Shown here piece after piece: positions 1 to 10,345 of a stretch of 64,000 nt of DNA. Within the stretch, counting starts at the first letter, position 1; every line of letters starts with the position of its first letter. Both the position numbers and the translations under genes were made by a program. Source of the DNA: Phallusia fumigata. Its lineage: Eukaryota; Chordata; Ascidiacea; Phlebobranchia; Ascidiidae. The DNA lies in NCBI GenBank assembly GCA_008931825.1, contig QXVZ01026315.1, forward strand, positions 1 through 64,000. Reading direction: 5' to 3'. The notes beneath the pieces were generated by a model. The model made no database searches. It was not told the origin of the DNA and saw only the letters and a program-made list of their open reading frames with translations.

Positions 1-85
1 CAGAGGATTGTTCCTGTCCGGTCAGTAGCAGTATGTGCCAAATAGAACATTTCATATGGGCAGTTGAAAACATATAATAACAGCT

Positions 86-238
86 ATGGCCAGTGCAAAT
101 CTCGAAAGCGACATGGTAAGTTATACTTTTATGTTTATTTATTTACAGAGTTGCAACGCAAAAAGGCGTCGAAGATCAGTCAACAACAACGAGGTTGAAA
201 TCACTAGCAGTCTGGGTCCTTTTACGGTGAAACAATGA
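86..238 (+). CDS. Possible small two-exon ORF at the left edge
   Basis: I do not recognise this. An ATG at 86 opens a 10-codon exon (86-115) that ends at a consensus GTAAGT donor. A pyrimidine-rich stretch ending in TTTACAG precedes 149, and the frame continues to a TGA at 236-238, giving 39 residues with a basic KRRR patch. The intron looks real, but the reading frame is short and there is no homology. It could be the 5' end of a longer + strand gene using another donor (for example after ACG near 225), or a non-coding transcript. Confidence 0.2.
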   Translation: MASANLESDMVSYTFMFIYLQSCNAKRRRRSVNNNEVEITSSLGPFTVKQ

Positions 239-506
239 TATCGTCGGTTGTAATTTTTGAGATGCACCCTGTGCTACACACATGAACAGTCTCTCCAAGA
301 AAATTAAACATATTTCAAGGGACATTGTGTGACAGCTATACGACTGAGATCTTTAGCACAGCTAAAATGGCAAAATGCAGTGTGGCAGTTTTCGAATAAA
401 AGATTTTTAGCAATAGCTTTAGTCTTGGCTAAACATATCAAAGTATTGTCAGAAAATGTTTCTGTCGAAACCACACATCACACTCAAGTTTTTGCGAGCA
501 AAATCA

Positions 507-512
507 TTTATT
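507..512 (-). terminator. Polyadenylation signal of the YHYH gene
   Basis: An AATAAA on the minus strand lies about 105 bases past the stop codon of the YHYH-domain gene. It is the first perfect hexamer downstream. Position and sequence are the only evidence. Confidence 0.5.
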
Positions 513-616
513 GTTGTATGTGTTAGTACTGAAGAGCAAAAAACACAGATTATTATTTCAGACGTGCAAATGCCATTAAACATAGAAGCATCCGACAACT
601 CAGCGGAAGTTAAGCT

Positions 617-2586
617 TTATCCTTGCCCTAAAAGGCGAAGGAGCTGCTGAATAAGGTTTCGGAGTTGGCTGTTGCTCAAACCACCAGGACTCGGATTCGA
701 CTTAGGGGGCGTCACGGTGGACTTGGTCTTGGAATCTCCCTGGCATTGACGACGACAGAGCGTGTACTTTCGGCCGTTTGCAAAGCTCTGATAGCCTCCG
801 GCTGGAACGCATACGTCGCAGGTCGAGCAATCGACGGTCTGTGGCTGTTGTGGTCGGGCCTGTTGCAACTGCTCGCGAGTGCACTCACCTGGACGCTGTT
901 CAGTCTGCTGTTGCTGACCGAAAAATAGACTAAACAAGCCGTAACCACGGTTAGTGTTCTGTGGTTGGGACTGTCTGTCGGTGCCACGCTTCTCCCCTGG
1001 ACATTCTGATTGGAAACCTTGACCGTGCTCAGGCCTTCCCTGCCCAAAAGGCGAACCTTGGCTATTGGGTGGTCTAAAACCAAAGCGGGGCCTGTTTCCA
1101 AAAGGAAACCCCTGGCCACCACTAGGAGGACCACCTAGACCACCGCCAGGGGGGCCTCGACCACCGCCAGAAGGACCTCGACCACCGCTAGGGGGGCTTC
1201 GACCACCAGAATAGTTTGCCACGTTGTCTGGTCGTGCGTTAGGGCCTCGCCGATTGGTGCAGTTCGGCAGCTGAACAAGACCACATTCCAAGCAATCACA
1301 GCATCTGAGGGCACATGATTTGCGGTTTAAGCACGATAATACAACACACGCCTTTTGGGTAATGTTACTGTGTCCTTACCGAGGTTCGAGAGGAATTCCT
1401 TTAAAGCACGGAATAACGTGGTCCTTTCCGTTAGTTTCGCCATACAAAGAGACGTAGCGATATCTCGACGGATCGTTGTCAGGCTGTAGAGAGCAAACAA
1501 CAGTGTGGAATATATAAACGTCGCGTTTTATAATTTCTCTTCTTACCATAAAACCACCACACTGGTCCAGTACTTGCTTGGCACCATTGTAGACATCCGA
1601 ATCATAAATTGCAAATCCGTCCTCTGCGACGCCTATTATGTGAGCAACGCCGTCGTTCGGAACGCCAAGACACCTTAAATTAAAAAAACAAAACTGTGAT
1701 ATAGTTGTAAGATTTTAACAGCATAGGTGCAAATAAAATACGATACGATAAGAAACAACTCTTTTACTATTTGCGTATCTATAACCTATAAAAAAGGAAG
1801 CAATAAAATGTTTTTTAACCCCAAGAAATAACACAACGGTAAAGCAAATTGCATTTACGTGGTGTTGGGTGCACGATGAAAGTGGTATTCTCCATGTGGG
1901 CTGGGATGGCCGTTGCAATCGTCGAACGTACCTTCTGGCATGCTGTTAACGTCTACACAGTCTGCCTCGAGATGATTATAAAACGCTGTTCCGCTTGTGG
2001 CAAAGCCTGAAAAACATAATTCTAATTTAACAATGTTTAAGGAACTTGGATTAGGTTACATCGTTACAAATGTTAATTTATTTCTTTTTTATGTTAAAAA
2101 AGCCGCAGTGGGAAAACGTTTAATTTTAACAGGTCTTAAATTAATCTTAAATTACAACAAACTTGTATTCATCAACAAGGGTGGGCTACGTACCAACAGA
2201 CCCCATTGGCGTGCAGTAGGTTTCAGTTGTGGAAGCTTGCGGAGAGCGAGGAATAACCATAGATTTGGCACGGGTGCAGATTCTTGCATTCGGCCGACAG
2301 CAGTTCATGTCAGTGTTGTAACAATCACCTGCAGCAAAACCGATGTAATGTAACTCACAAAAATACAGTATTAACAATTTTGTAACGTACTTGTTTCGTG
2401 TTCGGGAACTCCACTGATTGTAATCTTGTAGTTTCCATCATCGGTTTCGTCGATAGTAAACGCACTGGTGTTACGAATTGACTGGTGTAAGTTGTACTTT
2501 AAGATAAAGTATTCAGATTGAGTTAGTGCCAGAGCGGAGGTCATCAAACTGAGTACAAACACAAGACGAGAAACAGCAAACGACAT
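617..2586 (-). CDS. Secreted YHYH-domain protein with Gly/Pro-rich Cys-containing tail
   Basis: Six exons join in frame: 2586-2391, 2328-2194, 2006-1859, 1673-1547, 1483-1380 and 1304-617, giving 465 residues. The start has a clear signal peptide (hydrophobic run ending ALALTQ) and a TATA box about 90 bp upstream. Exons 3-5 carry the YHYH domain: CNGHPSPHGEYHFHRAP, then HIIGVAEDGFAIYD, matching the family's 'GHPSP-G-YHYH' and 'GYALDGFPIYG' signatures. The last exon begins with a CCDCLECG cluster. It continues with about 70 residues of Gly/Pro/Arg repeats (GGRGP, GGPPSGG) and ends with a short Cys-rich stretch containing CSTCDVC and LCRRQC. The YHYH domain has no established biochemical function. 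Family assignment is strong. A matrix or mucus role for the tail is inference from composition and the signal peptide. Confidence 0.8.
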
Positions 2587-2670
2587 TTCTTGGGTTGCTG
2601 TAACGGTGCTGTTCAGGAATTGAAGTTGCTGACTGCACAGTTGATGCTTAACTGTACCCCACCGAGCACC

Positions 2671-2677
2671 TTATATA
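2671..2677 (-). promoter_or_regulatory. TATA box of the YHYH gene
   Basis: TATATAA on the minus strand, about 85 bp upstream of the ATG at 2586. This would put transcription start near 2640 and a 5' leader of roughly 55 bases. Confidence 0.6.
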
Positions 2678-4229
2678 CTTTTCGCCAAAGCGCCGTGAGC
2701 TGAAATGGTGCGCCCAAAATACACGATCGCCCCCGGCCGATGGTTTGCGATGTCATCATAGAAAATCTTGCAGCTTTCAAAAATTATTTTACTCAATTTT
2801 GTGTCTTAGGCCGCATGTGAGGCAACAACAGGGAAGAAACAATTTTGCTATCGCCATAGGGCATGAATTCAGCCAAATCCAGGAAAAGTGTTTCATAATA
2901 AGCACGCCAGCAGCCTAGGCTACAATCAAACCTTGCTAAATTTGCAGATCAGTTGGTCTTTTGAACACGAAAAAGAAATGCAGTAAACAAGTTTGCTTAC
3001 AAGCTCTTTTTGTGACTATTTAGTTTTGTTTCTTTTCAATTTTTAGGACAAAATTCCTTTTTACGTGTACAAACCACAATGCAAAACAAATACATTTTTG
3101 TATAGGCTACTGTGGCACATTGCTGGTGCAAATACGCCACAAACAAAGCCCCTTACGTAATAAAAATTAGTTCATGGCAAAAGCATGTGAATGGATAAAT
3201 AGAACCAGCATGCGCCATCATGGAAGCTCGACCTAATTGAAATCGTCACTAAAAACATAAACCGCAAGGAAACCAAAGCGACAGTGACGTCACATTGACG
3301 TGGTGAGGGTCTTAACCCATTTTAGGACTTTCTTAAAATAACCTGCCACGATACCATGCAGCAACTTTAAATAGCGATAATATCGGGTTTGCATGGCCCT
3401 GGCATTGTGATATTTAAGGATATCCGGTGGACGGATATGACACTGTATCTAGCTGGGGCTTGCGGGCATTTACGTCACACCGGAGGATTAATTTAGTATC
3501 GTTTGACCCCTAAGGTCCCAAAACGATGGGCGTTGCAAAATATTGTTCCCGGAAACATAAGAACCGATATAAACGTACGTTTACGTAAAGCATGTGGTCA
3601 AAATCTTTAATAAAATATTTGTCGTAAAAAAAAAATTTTACATGCACAACACGTCACTTGTTCAATTCAAAAATTAACTTCAAAGTTTTGGTTGACACTA
3701 CATTTTCTTTTCCAGGCATATTATGTATTTTAAGAAATATTTTTCGGGAATTTTGGCGTTTTAGTGTCATCCAATCGTGATTTTAAACCGCTTTGATAGT
3801 TAAAACGTTATTTATTTTTTGCTGATAACTTTTTATGGAACAATAACAAATTCCCCAATGCAATTCAATGTTATTTCAATTTTGACAAACCTGTTATTGA
3901 CCAGAGTTCGATTATCTGCCAATAATTGCATTAAAGGTTTCTGCAACTATAATTTAAGGTTAACATACTTTTTTTTACTTGTTATGCCTTTGTATTATAT
4001 CACATTTACGGGCGACAAAGTGTATGAGTATAAATGGTGTTTTGTCTGCGCTGCTACGTCCGTATGTGCCACTCGCTTTAGCACGTGTCAGTCAAAATAA
4101 TAAGTAATGCATGGGACTTGGTGAAACTCGGTAATAATACAGGTTTTAAGAGCCAAGTCAGATACTACTAACGCGTAACTGGCAGTTGGCACTGCATTCC
4201 AACTTTTCTGCAGTTTGTGCAAAAAATAC

Positions 4230-6072
4230 TTGAACTGTGCTATTTTTAACTACTATAGATTACCAAATAACTAATAAATATGTAAAATCCTATCACCAAC
4301 CTAGCTACAGTTGTAACCAGTAACCTGAAAAACAATGTCTTTACTTTACTTTCATTAACTAGTAACAAGGCCAATATGTTGTTTCAATAACCAACACTGA
4401 GAATGTTTAGTTACCGTTTTTTTAAAGAAAGTGGTAAGTTTAATGCTTTATTTATGAGACGTAAAAAGCTAGAATACCATATCTTTCAGGCAACTTGAGT
4501 TAACTAAGTTAAATAAGGAATAAGTGTACCGGGGTTGACATATTTAATCATGCACAATTTTCAACAGATTAGTATGAGACTATGTGACTAATACATCCAA
4601 ATCACATCATCGTCTTAGCTTCCCCTGAAAGGCCGATAAATCAGCAAAATTTTTGCATTTGACCTTTTACCAAACGTTCATCACAATGGAAATCTTACCA
4701 CAAAGAAATAAACTAATCAGCCACAATTTCGCAGCAAGTGAACCTAATCATCGTGTTCTCTACAGTCGTTACGACGGAAAAAAAAGAAGCTGCATTTTAC
4801 AACGCCATCTAGTTTGATATTGTGACATCATAGCGGCGGATTGGGCCATACTTACAAATATGGAAATTACATAGAAATCAGCAATGACTGACCTTTAAGA
4901 TGCACTGATCTCTATTTAACCTAAGTTGAACAGGCGACTCCTGTTTACTATACTGTTGTTTTGTATATAGACCAGTACAACCAAGGATGACAGTACGGTG
5001 GGTAGGCAGCAAAATCATCAAAAGGTACGGCGGTACAGTACACCCTTCGCAGCGAGGTACGTGGTGCGCTAATCTCAATACGTACAGTACCGTTTCCTAT
5101 TCGTAATAATATATGGTGGTACGTTAAGTTGGTACGGTACGCAGCAAAACTCTTCCAAAGGTACGGTACGCCCTTCGTAACCAGGTACGCACAATGTAAT
5201 ACGTACCGTACCGTACTGCCATCCTTGAGTACAACAATTATAAAAGAATTATTTTCACAAAAATACTTTGAAATCGCCTTCAGTACAAACATGGTGAACA
5301 AATCCTGTGATGAAAATTGTAATTTATTGCAGCACAGGCAAATTAAACAAAATAATTGAAAATCACATACAGTGATAACTAGTCATGGCATATTTTTTGT
5401 CAAAATTTGCTATGAATTAGTATAAATAGTTGATTGCAAAGTAGGCTACAACAAACCAGACCTANTTGAACTGTGCTATTTTTAACTACTATAGATAACC
5501 AAATAACTAATAAATATGCAAAATCCTATCACCAACCTAGCTACAGTTGTGATCAGTAACCTGAAAAACAATGTCTTTACTTTACTTTCATTAACTAGTA
5601 ACAAGGCCAATATGTTGTTTCAATACCCAACACTGAGAATGTTTAGTTACCCATTTTTTTAAAGAAAGTGGTTAGTTTAATGCTTTATTTATGAGACATA
5701 AAACGCTAGAATACCATATCTTTCAGGCAACTTGAGTTAACTAAGTTAAATAAGGAATAAGTGTACCGGGGTTGACATATTTAATCATGCACAATTTTCA
5801 ACAGATTAGTATGAGACTATGTGACTAATACATCCAAATCACATCATCGTCTTAGCTTCCCCTGAAAGGCCGATAAATCAGCAAAATTTTTGCATTTGAC
5901 CTTTTACCAAACGTTCATCACAATGGAAATCTTACCACAAAGAAATAAACTAATCAGCCACAATTTCGCAGCAAGTGAACCTAATCATCGTGTTCTCTAC
6001 AGTCGTTACGACGGAAAAAAAAGAAGCTGCATTTTACAACGCCATCTAGTTTGATATTGTGACATCATAGCG
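4230..6072. repeat. Duplicated block (4230-4835 and 5466-6072), probably two haplotypes
   Basis: The second copy is bounded by N on both sides (5465 and 6073) and matches the first almost base for base, with scattered single-base differences. A block that is exactly the size of the piece between two Ns is best explained as an unmerged allelic contig. It is less likely to be a genomic tandem repeat. Confidence 0.75.
4982..5227. mobile_element. hAT-type MITE, 246 bp, with 8-bp target-site duplication
   Basis: The ends form inverted repeats: the left end CAAGGATGACAGTACGGT matches the reverse complement of the right end at 17 of 18 bases. The element is flanked by AGTACAAC on both sides (4974-4981 and 5228-5235), an 8-bp duplication typical of hAT insertions. 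The interior is full of GTACGGTAC motifs, and no protein is encoded. The intact duplication suggests a fairly recent insertion. It lies between the two copies of the duplicated block. Diverged relatives sit at 59.2-60.5 kb. Confidence 0.8.
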
Positions 6073-6374
6073 NAAAAAAAAAAGGAAAAAAAAAAAAACA
6101 GAGTGAAAACAATATGTGTCCCCTTTGGGAAGGGGACCCATAATAACACTTTAAACACAAACGAGCAAAATGTTGTAGACTATACTTGTAAATAGATTGT
6201 TCAATCTTAGAACGTTGTTTTACGTGGTTTTTAAAACATTCAAAAAAGTTGATTTTTAACAAAATTTAAAACCTAAAGTTTGCAGAATACCACAACGAAA
6301 TACATTGAGCAGCAACATTAAACAAAGGGGTTAATTTTTTAGTTTATAAGTTTTCCTAAAACCCACATTAAAAT

Positions 6375-8584
6375 TTAATATGCGAAGTCACCGCTGCACA
6401 GTATGATGGCCATAGATTTGGTTTCGATGGTTTCAGGTACTTTCCCGTTTGGTGAACAATTATAGCCTTGAGGTGTAGTAAGTTTGAGGAACTACAAGGT
6501 TTTTTCCCTCTTGTAGCTCCTTGATAGATCTACACCCTAAAAATATGCAGGCAATATGTACAACGTATGGAACACATGTCATTCAAATAATAGAAGAAAG
6601 TATCAGATACTACACAGTAGCAAAGATCATACCCATTAGTTGCATAGATTTCTGGAACTCATCTTTAAGTATTGACAAAACTGTCTTAACACCTTCTTCT
6701 CCCTTAAAGTTAAAATTTAAAATAAAAATTTAACAAGTGATACTAAAACATGATGTATGTGCAATGTACTAACGATAAAATCTATTTGATCCACACACAG
6801 TAGAAGAGCACTCTATAATATAAAACTGGTTTTAACGCTCACATTGTATGCTAGACCCCACAATACCGGTCTTCCAACGAACACAGCTTTTGCCCCAAGA
6901 GCAACTGCCTTAAGGACATCTGTACCACTTCTTACTCCTCCATCTAAAAACACATCACATTTCCCATTTACTGCTTTTACCACTTCTGAAAGTGCATCAA
7001 TCTGGAAAACATTTAATAAGCATGTAGACTTATCTGGCTATTTTTTTAAGTGATTCAAATAAAAACTTTTGAAAACACATTGGTTTTTGAAACCCAAGAT
7101 ACAGCCAGAGAATTACTAACCGTTGCTGGTACACCGTCTAGCTGGCGAGCACCATGGTTTGAAACAACAATTCCATTAACCCCATGATCCACTGCCTTTC
7201 GTGCCATTTCACCTTCAAATAAATATATGTGCAAACTGTAGGTAAGAATCAAATGACAAAAAATTTGACAAACAAAAGTTAGACAAATTTCCACTAAAAT
7301 ACTTACTTGTTACTATGCCTTTCAAAACCACAGGCATTTTAGTGATCTTCTTTAACCAACTTACATCAGACCACTGAAGGGAAGGGTCAACCAAAGAGGT
7401 TACATAATCGGAAAGGCCAGAGTTGTTTTTACTCTTTACTCCATCTGCTTGTTCAGGAAGTTTAAAGTTTGCAAGTCTTCAAAAAACAAGAAATTTTTGG
7501 TAAATAAAACCCAACTACATAGTAATTGTGATTATAAGAGTAAGGACCAATACTATTGGAGGGTGTGTTGTGTGAAGATATGTGTACCTACTTTAAATTT
7601 GAAGGAAGAGAGAAATGATTTCTGACATCTTTGTATCTTTGGCCAAGAACAGGAGTGTCAACCGTTAAAAAAACTCCTTTAAAGCCACACTTCTCTGCTC
7701 TTTTTACAATTTCTCTTGTTACTTCCCTGTCCTTGAAGAAACAAAATACAAATTTACAATTTTGGTTTGTAAAAAATATGTTGGAAACAGTACCCTTAAC
7801 GAAATGCAATATATATATGGATTGCCTTTTAAACATTTTAAAGGCAGATAATAACAGACAATTATTTGGAGATAAAGAAAGAGTCAACTTTCTAATTACC
7901 TTGTAAATATATAGCTGCATCCACTTTAGTGAATTGCCCGTTTCGATGGCCACATCTTCAATACTTGTTGTTGCCCATGTGCTAAGCATGAAACCTGATC
8001 CGACAGATGCAGCGGCTAGGGATCAAAAAGTATGTATCATAAAGTAGATAACTGTACACAAATATATCGATATTTGTGAACGTTTTGAATTTAGGCATAT
8101 GTAATTCACATTCCTAAACCTTTAAATCAGTTGTACAAAATATTAACAGGTATTCAATTTTTTGGTGATACACACCTTTTGCAGCAGCAACTTCGCCACA
8201 TGGGTCAGCCATTTTGTTCATTGCTGTGGGTGCAATGCATATGGGCATGTCTACTTTTTCACCAAGAATTGTGGTTGATATGTCAATGGATGAAACATCA
8301 TTTAAAACCTGGGGTCGTAAGCGATACCTGTATAAACAGGTTTGAAAAATTATATATTTAAAGACACACCCCAATAAATAAAGAACACAGCACCTTTTAA
8401 ATGCAATGCAGTTGTCATGTAGCGTTTGCTCATCTGTTGCACCACTACTGTAATAATCCCAAGTATTTTTCGTCAAACATTCCTTTGCTATCCTTTCAAA
8501 ATCTGTAATGCAGACAGGTTTTGTTGCACCTAGTGGTTTAAATCCAGTCCAGGGCAAGTCCGCATGATCTGTTTGATCATCCAT
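6375..8584 (-). CDS. HAO1: 2-hydroxyacid oxidase (glycolate oxidase family, FMN-dependent)
   Basis: Nine exons join in frame: 8584-8394, 8327-8176, 8015-7900, 7731-7592, 7476-7307, 7212-7121, 7001-6843, 6702-6633 and 6466-6375, giving 393 residues (human HAO1 has 370). The enzyme oxidises glycolate or longer 2-hydroxy acids to 2-oxo acids with release of hydrogen peroxide. All catalytic landmarks are present: WDYYSSGA (active Tyr), MQLYIYK (Tyr), [10 protein letters not shown] (Asp), VLKGI (Lys), [10 protein letters not shown] (His and Arg), [11 protein letters not shown] and GRPVLWGLA (FMN phosphate site). The N-terminus is about 20 residues longer than in human. The last exon is the weakest part: it reads to a stop without a recognisable peroxisomal SKL/SKI ending. 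HAO1 and HAO2 cannot be told apart here with certainty. Confidence 0.85.
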
Positions 8585-9055
8585 TGAATTGCAGCAAAAA
8601 GTTCCAGCTTAGAACGCTGTTTTGCTTTGCTTGCTCTCAATGTTTACACATGCTGTTCATGTAACCGTAACAAAATTATTCAAGCGTAAAATTCTTTGTT
8701 TTTTGTTGAGCAGTTGTTTGATAATTATAAAGCAGAATAAATTACATTCCGTTTTAATTAAATTTTTAATATTTAAAATTAAATTTAAACAACTCAAATA
8801 AAATAAAATATGAGTAAAATAACCTACACCGATGTCGTAACTTTTGTACTATTTATCGTTTCGCCTCATTGACTCACGTGGGCAGGATATAGCTGGTGAT
8901 TTTTGTTGAGTTGTAATTTTTTAGTTGAACGTTAATGCATTTTTCGTTTTGGTTATAGTTTAATATTGCACTAACACTACGATTTTTCGAAATTGCGGTA
9001 GGGTTGTTTTTAAGTTGTTACTGTGGTAGTGATATCTTTAACAGTAAAAAATACC
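8585..9055. promoter_or_regulatory. Shared divergent promoter region of HAO and ZNHIT2
   Basis: The 471 bp between the divergent start codons must hold both promoters. It contains one perfect CACGTG E-box in GACTCACGTGGGC near 8875. I see no TATA box at a suitable distance from ZNHIT2. Confidence 0.5.
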
Positions 9056-10243
9056 ATGGAACCGAAGCGGAATTCCAAACCTTTGTGTTCCATGTGCAAA
9101 CTTGAAGAATTCAAGTACACCTGCCCCAGGTGCAACATTCAGTACTGCTCCATGACCTGCTACAAAGCACCTGGTCATTCTGCTTGCTCAGAATCTTTTT
9201 ATCGTGACTGGTTTGTTCAGGAGATGAAGGAGCGCAAGGTTTCCCCTCATGAACAAGAAAGGGTGTTGTCAATGTTACAGAAGGTTGAAGAAGAAAACCC
9301 ACTTGACATTGGTGTGGATCAGACTTTAACCCTTGAAGAAAGGATGCAGGGTTTGAACCTAAATACTCTTAAAGAAAAAGACACAGAAAAACTTTGGGAT
9401 GCTCTTACACTGAAAGAAAGGGAAGAGTTTAAGGCTGCTGTCCAAAAAGGTGAAATCTGTGATTCTTCTGGCTGTTCTTTAACTGAACCATGGAAGTCTT
9501 GGTGGACAACAACAAAGACACTGATACAGGATGTTAATAATCCTATAGATATACATAACAATTGTCCCAATACAGTGAAGGTACCTGAACTTTCCTCTTT
9601 GTTACCAAAAGGAAAAGACCCTTCACCGTTGATTGCATTTAACCTTGTCAACACTCTATACCCATATGCACTATTTCAACGAATTTTTAATGGTTGTGGC
9701 ACCAGCGATTTTATTGAAGACCTTTGTAGCTGCTGCATTATATCATCACCCTACCTTGATCACAACCAGACATTCTTAAATGCTCAAGAGGCCATAATTA
9801 GTGCCATGAGGTTTTCTGCGGATGTTTGTCAAAAGGAAGATATTTCTGTAAGTGAAACAACACTGACAGAAGCAATAAAAGATGTTGGTCTAATTTTAAC
9901 TGGACCTGCAGAGGACAAAATGTTTGAATTTGTATGTTCAGCTTTGTCTGATTTGCACTGTGCATGTAATACACACAGAAGAAGTCTAAAAAAGCACAGC
10001 TTAAAATCCAAATACCATGAGGGACATATAAGTACAAAACAATTGTTTTCCGTCATAAAAAAGTTAGAGTTTCTTATTTCCTGGACGTTGCAACAGAATG
10101 CATGTCTTCCTCTTCTTGCCATTGAAGTGTTGGAAATATACAAACAGCAGAAGACAGAGTTAAATGCCCATTTAAAATTGAGGCAAACAATTGTTCAAAA
10201 GCCTGTTGCACCAAAAAAAAAAATAATTACAGAAATGAGTTAA
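9056..10243 (+). CDS. ZNHIT2: Zinc finger HIT domain-containing protein 2
   Basis: Single-exon gene of 395 residues (human 403). The start at 9056 sits in a good context (ACCATGG) and gives MEPKR, like the human MEPAG; an in-frame ATG at 9023 is less likely. Residues about 10-45 form the zf-HIT finger: CSMCKLEEFKYTCPRCN, then YCSMTCYKAPGHSAC. Further landmarks match human ZNHIT2: FYRD after the finger, PWKSWW, FNLVNTLYPYA near the middle, EFLISWT, and the C-terminal ITEMS (human LIEELPS region). In other animals ZNHIT2 works with the R2TP/HSP90 machinery in assembly of the U5 snRNP and of phosphatidylinositol-kinase-like complexes. It is immediately followed by DDX24 on the same strand. Confidence 0.93.
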   Translation: MEPKRNSKPLCSMCKLEEFKYTCPRCNIQYCSMTCYKAPGHSACSESFYRDWFVQEMKERKVSPHEQERVLSMLQKVEEENPLDIGVDQTLTLEERMQGLNLNTLKEKDTEKLWDALTLKEREEFKAAVQKGEICDSSGCSLTEPWKSWWTTTKTLIQDVNNPIDIHNNCPNTVKVPELSSLLPKGKDPSPLIAFNLVNTLYPYALFQRIFNGCGTSDFIEDLCSCCIISSPYLDHNQTFLNAQEAIISAMRFSADVCQKEDISVSETTLTEAIKDVGLILTGPAEDKMFEFVCSALSDLHCACNTHRRSLKKHSLKSKYHEGHISTKQLFSVIKKLEFLISWTLQQNACLPLLAIEVLEIYKQQKTELNAHLKLRQTIVQKPVAPKKKIITEMS

Positions 10244-10345
10244 TGGCAGCAATCCAGTTTTTATTACGTTTGTTGATATTTTTTGTTGCACTTAATAATA
10301 TAGTTGCATTTTCTTTTTTTTAAGCAGGATGTGTAGGAAATAAGT
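10244..10345 (+). promoter_or_regulatory. Intercistronic region with candidate trans-splice acceptor
   Basis: Only 102 bp separate the ZNHIT2 stop from the DDX24 start. A long T-rich tract (TTTTCTTTTTTTTAAGCAG) ends in AG at 10326-10327, 18 bp before the DDX24 ATG, with no plausible upstream 5' exon in the gap. This is the layout of spliced-leader operons described in Ciona. The acceptor and spacing are seen; trans-splicing is inferred. Confidence 0.55.

Larger units (their letters stand above)
2700..6374. other. Gene-free stretch with one duplicated block and one MITE
   Basis: Both strands hold only short AT-rich open frames without splice logic or recognisable motifs. The content I can name is a 606-bp block present twice (4230-4835 and 5466-6072), a hAT-type MITE at 4982-5227, and single N characters at 5465 and 6073, the latter followed by an A-rich run. 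The right end is the 3' flank of the HAO gene. Confidence 0.6.

Noticed and set aside
456-650. + strand frame ending KRRRSC that overlaps the YHYH 3' end
   Set aside because: It overlaps the end of a well supported gene, is short, and has no family resemblance.
712-1134. Antisense open frames across the YHYH last exon
   Set aside because: They are frame shadows of the Gly/Pro-rich repeat on the same strand, with no splice sites or homology of their own.
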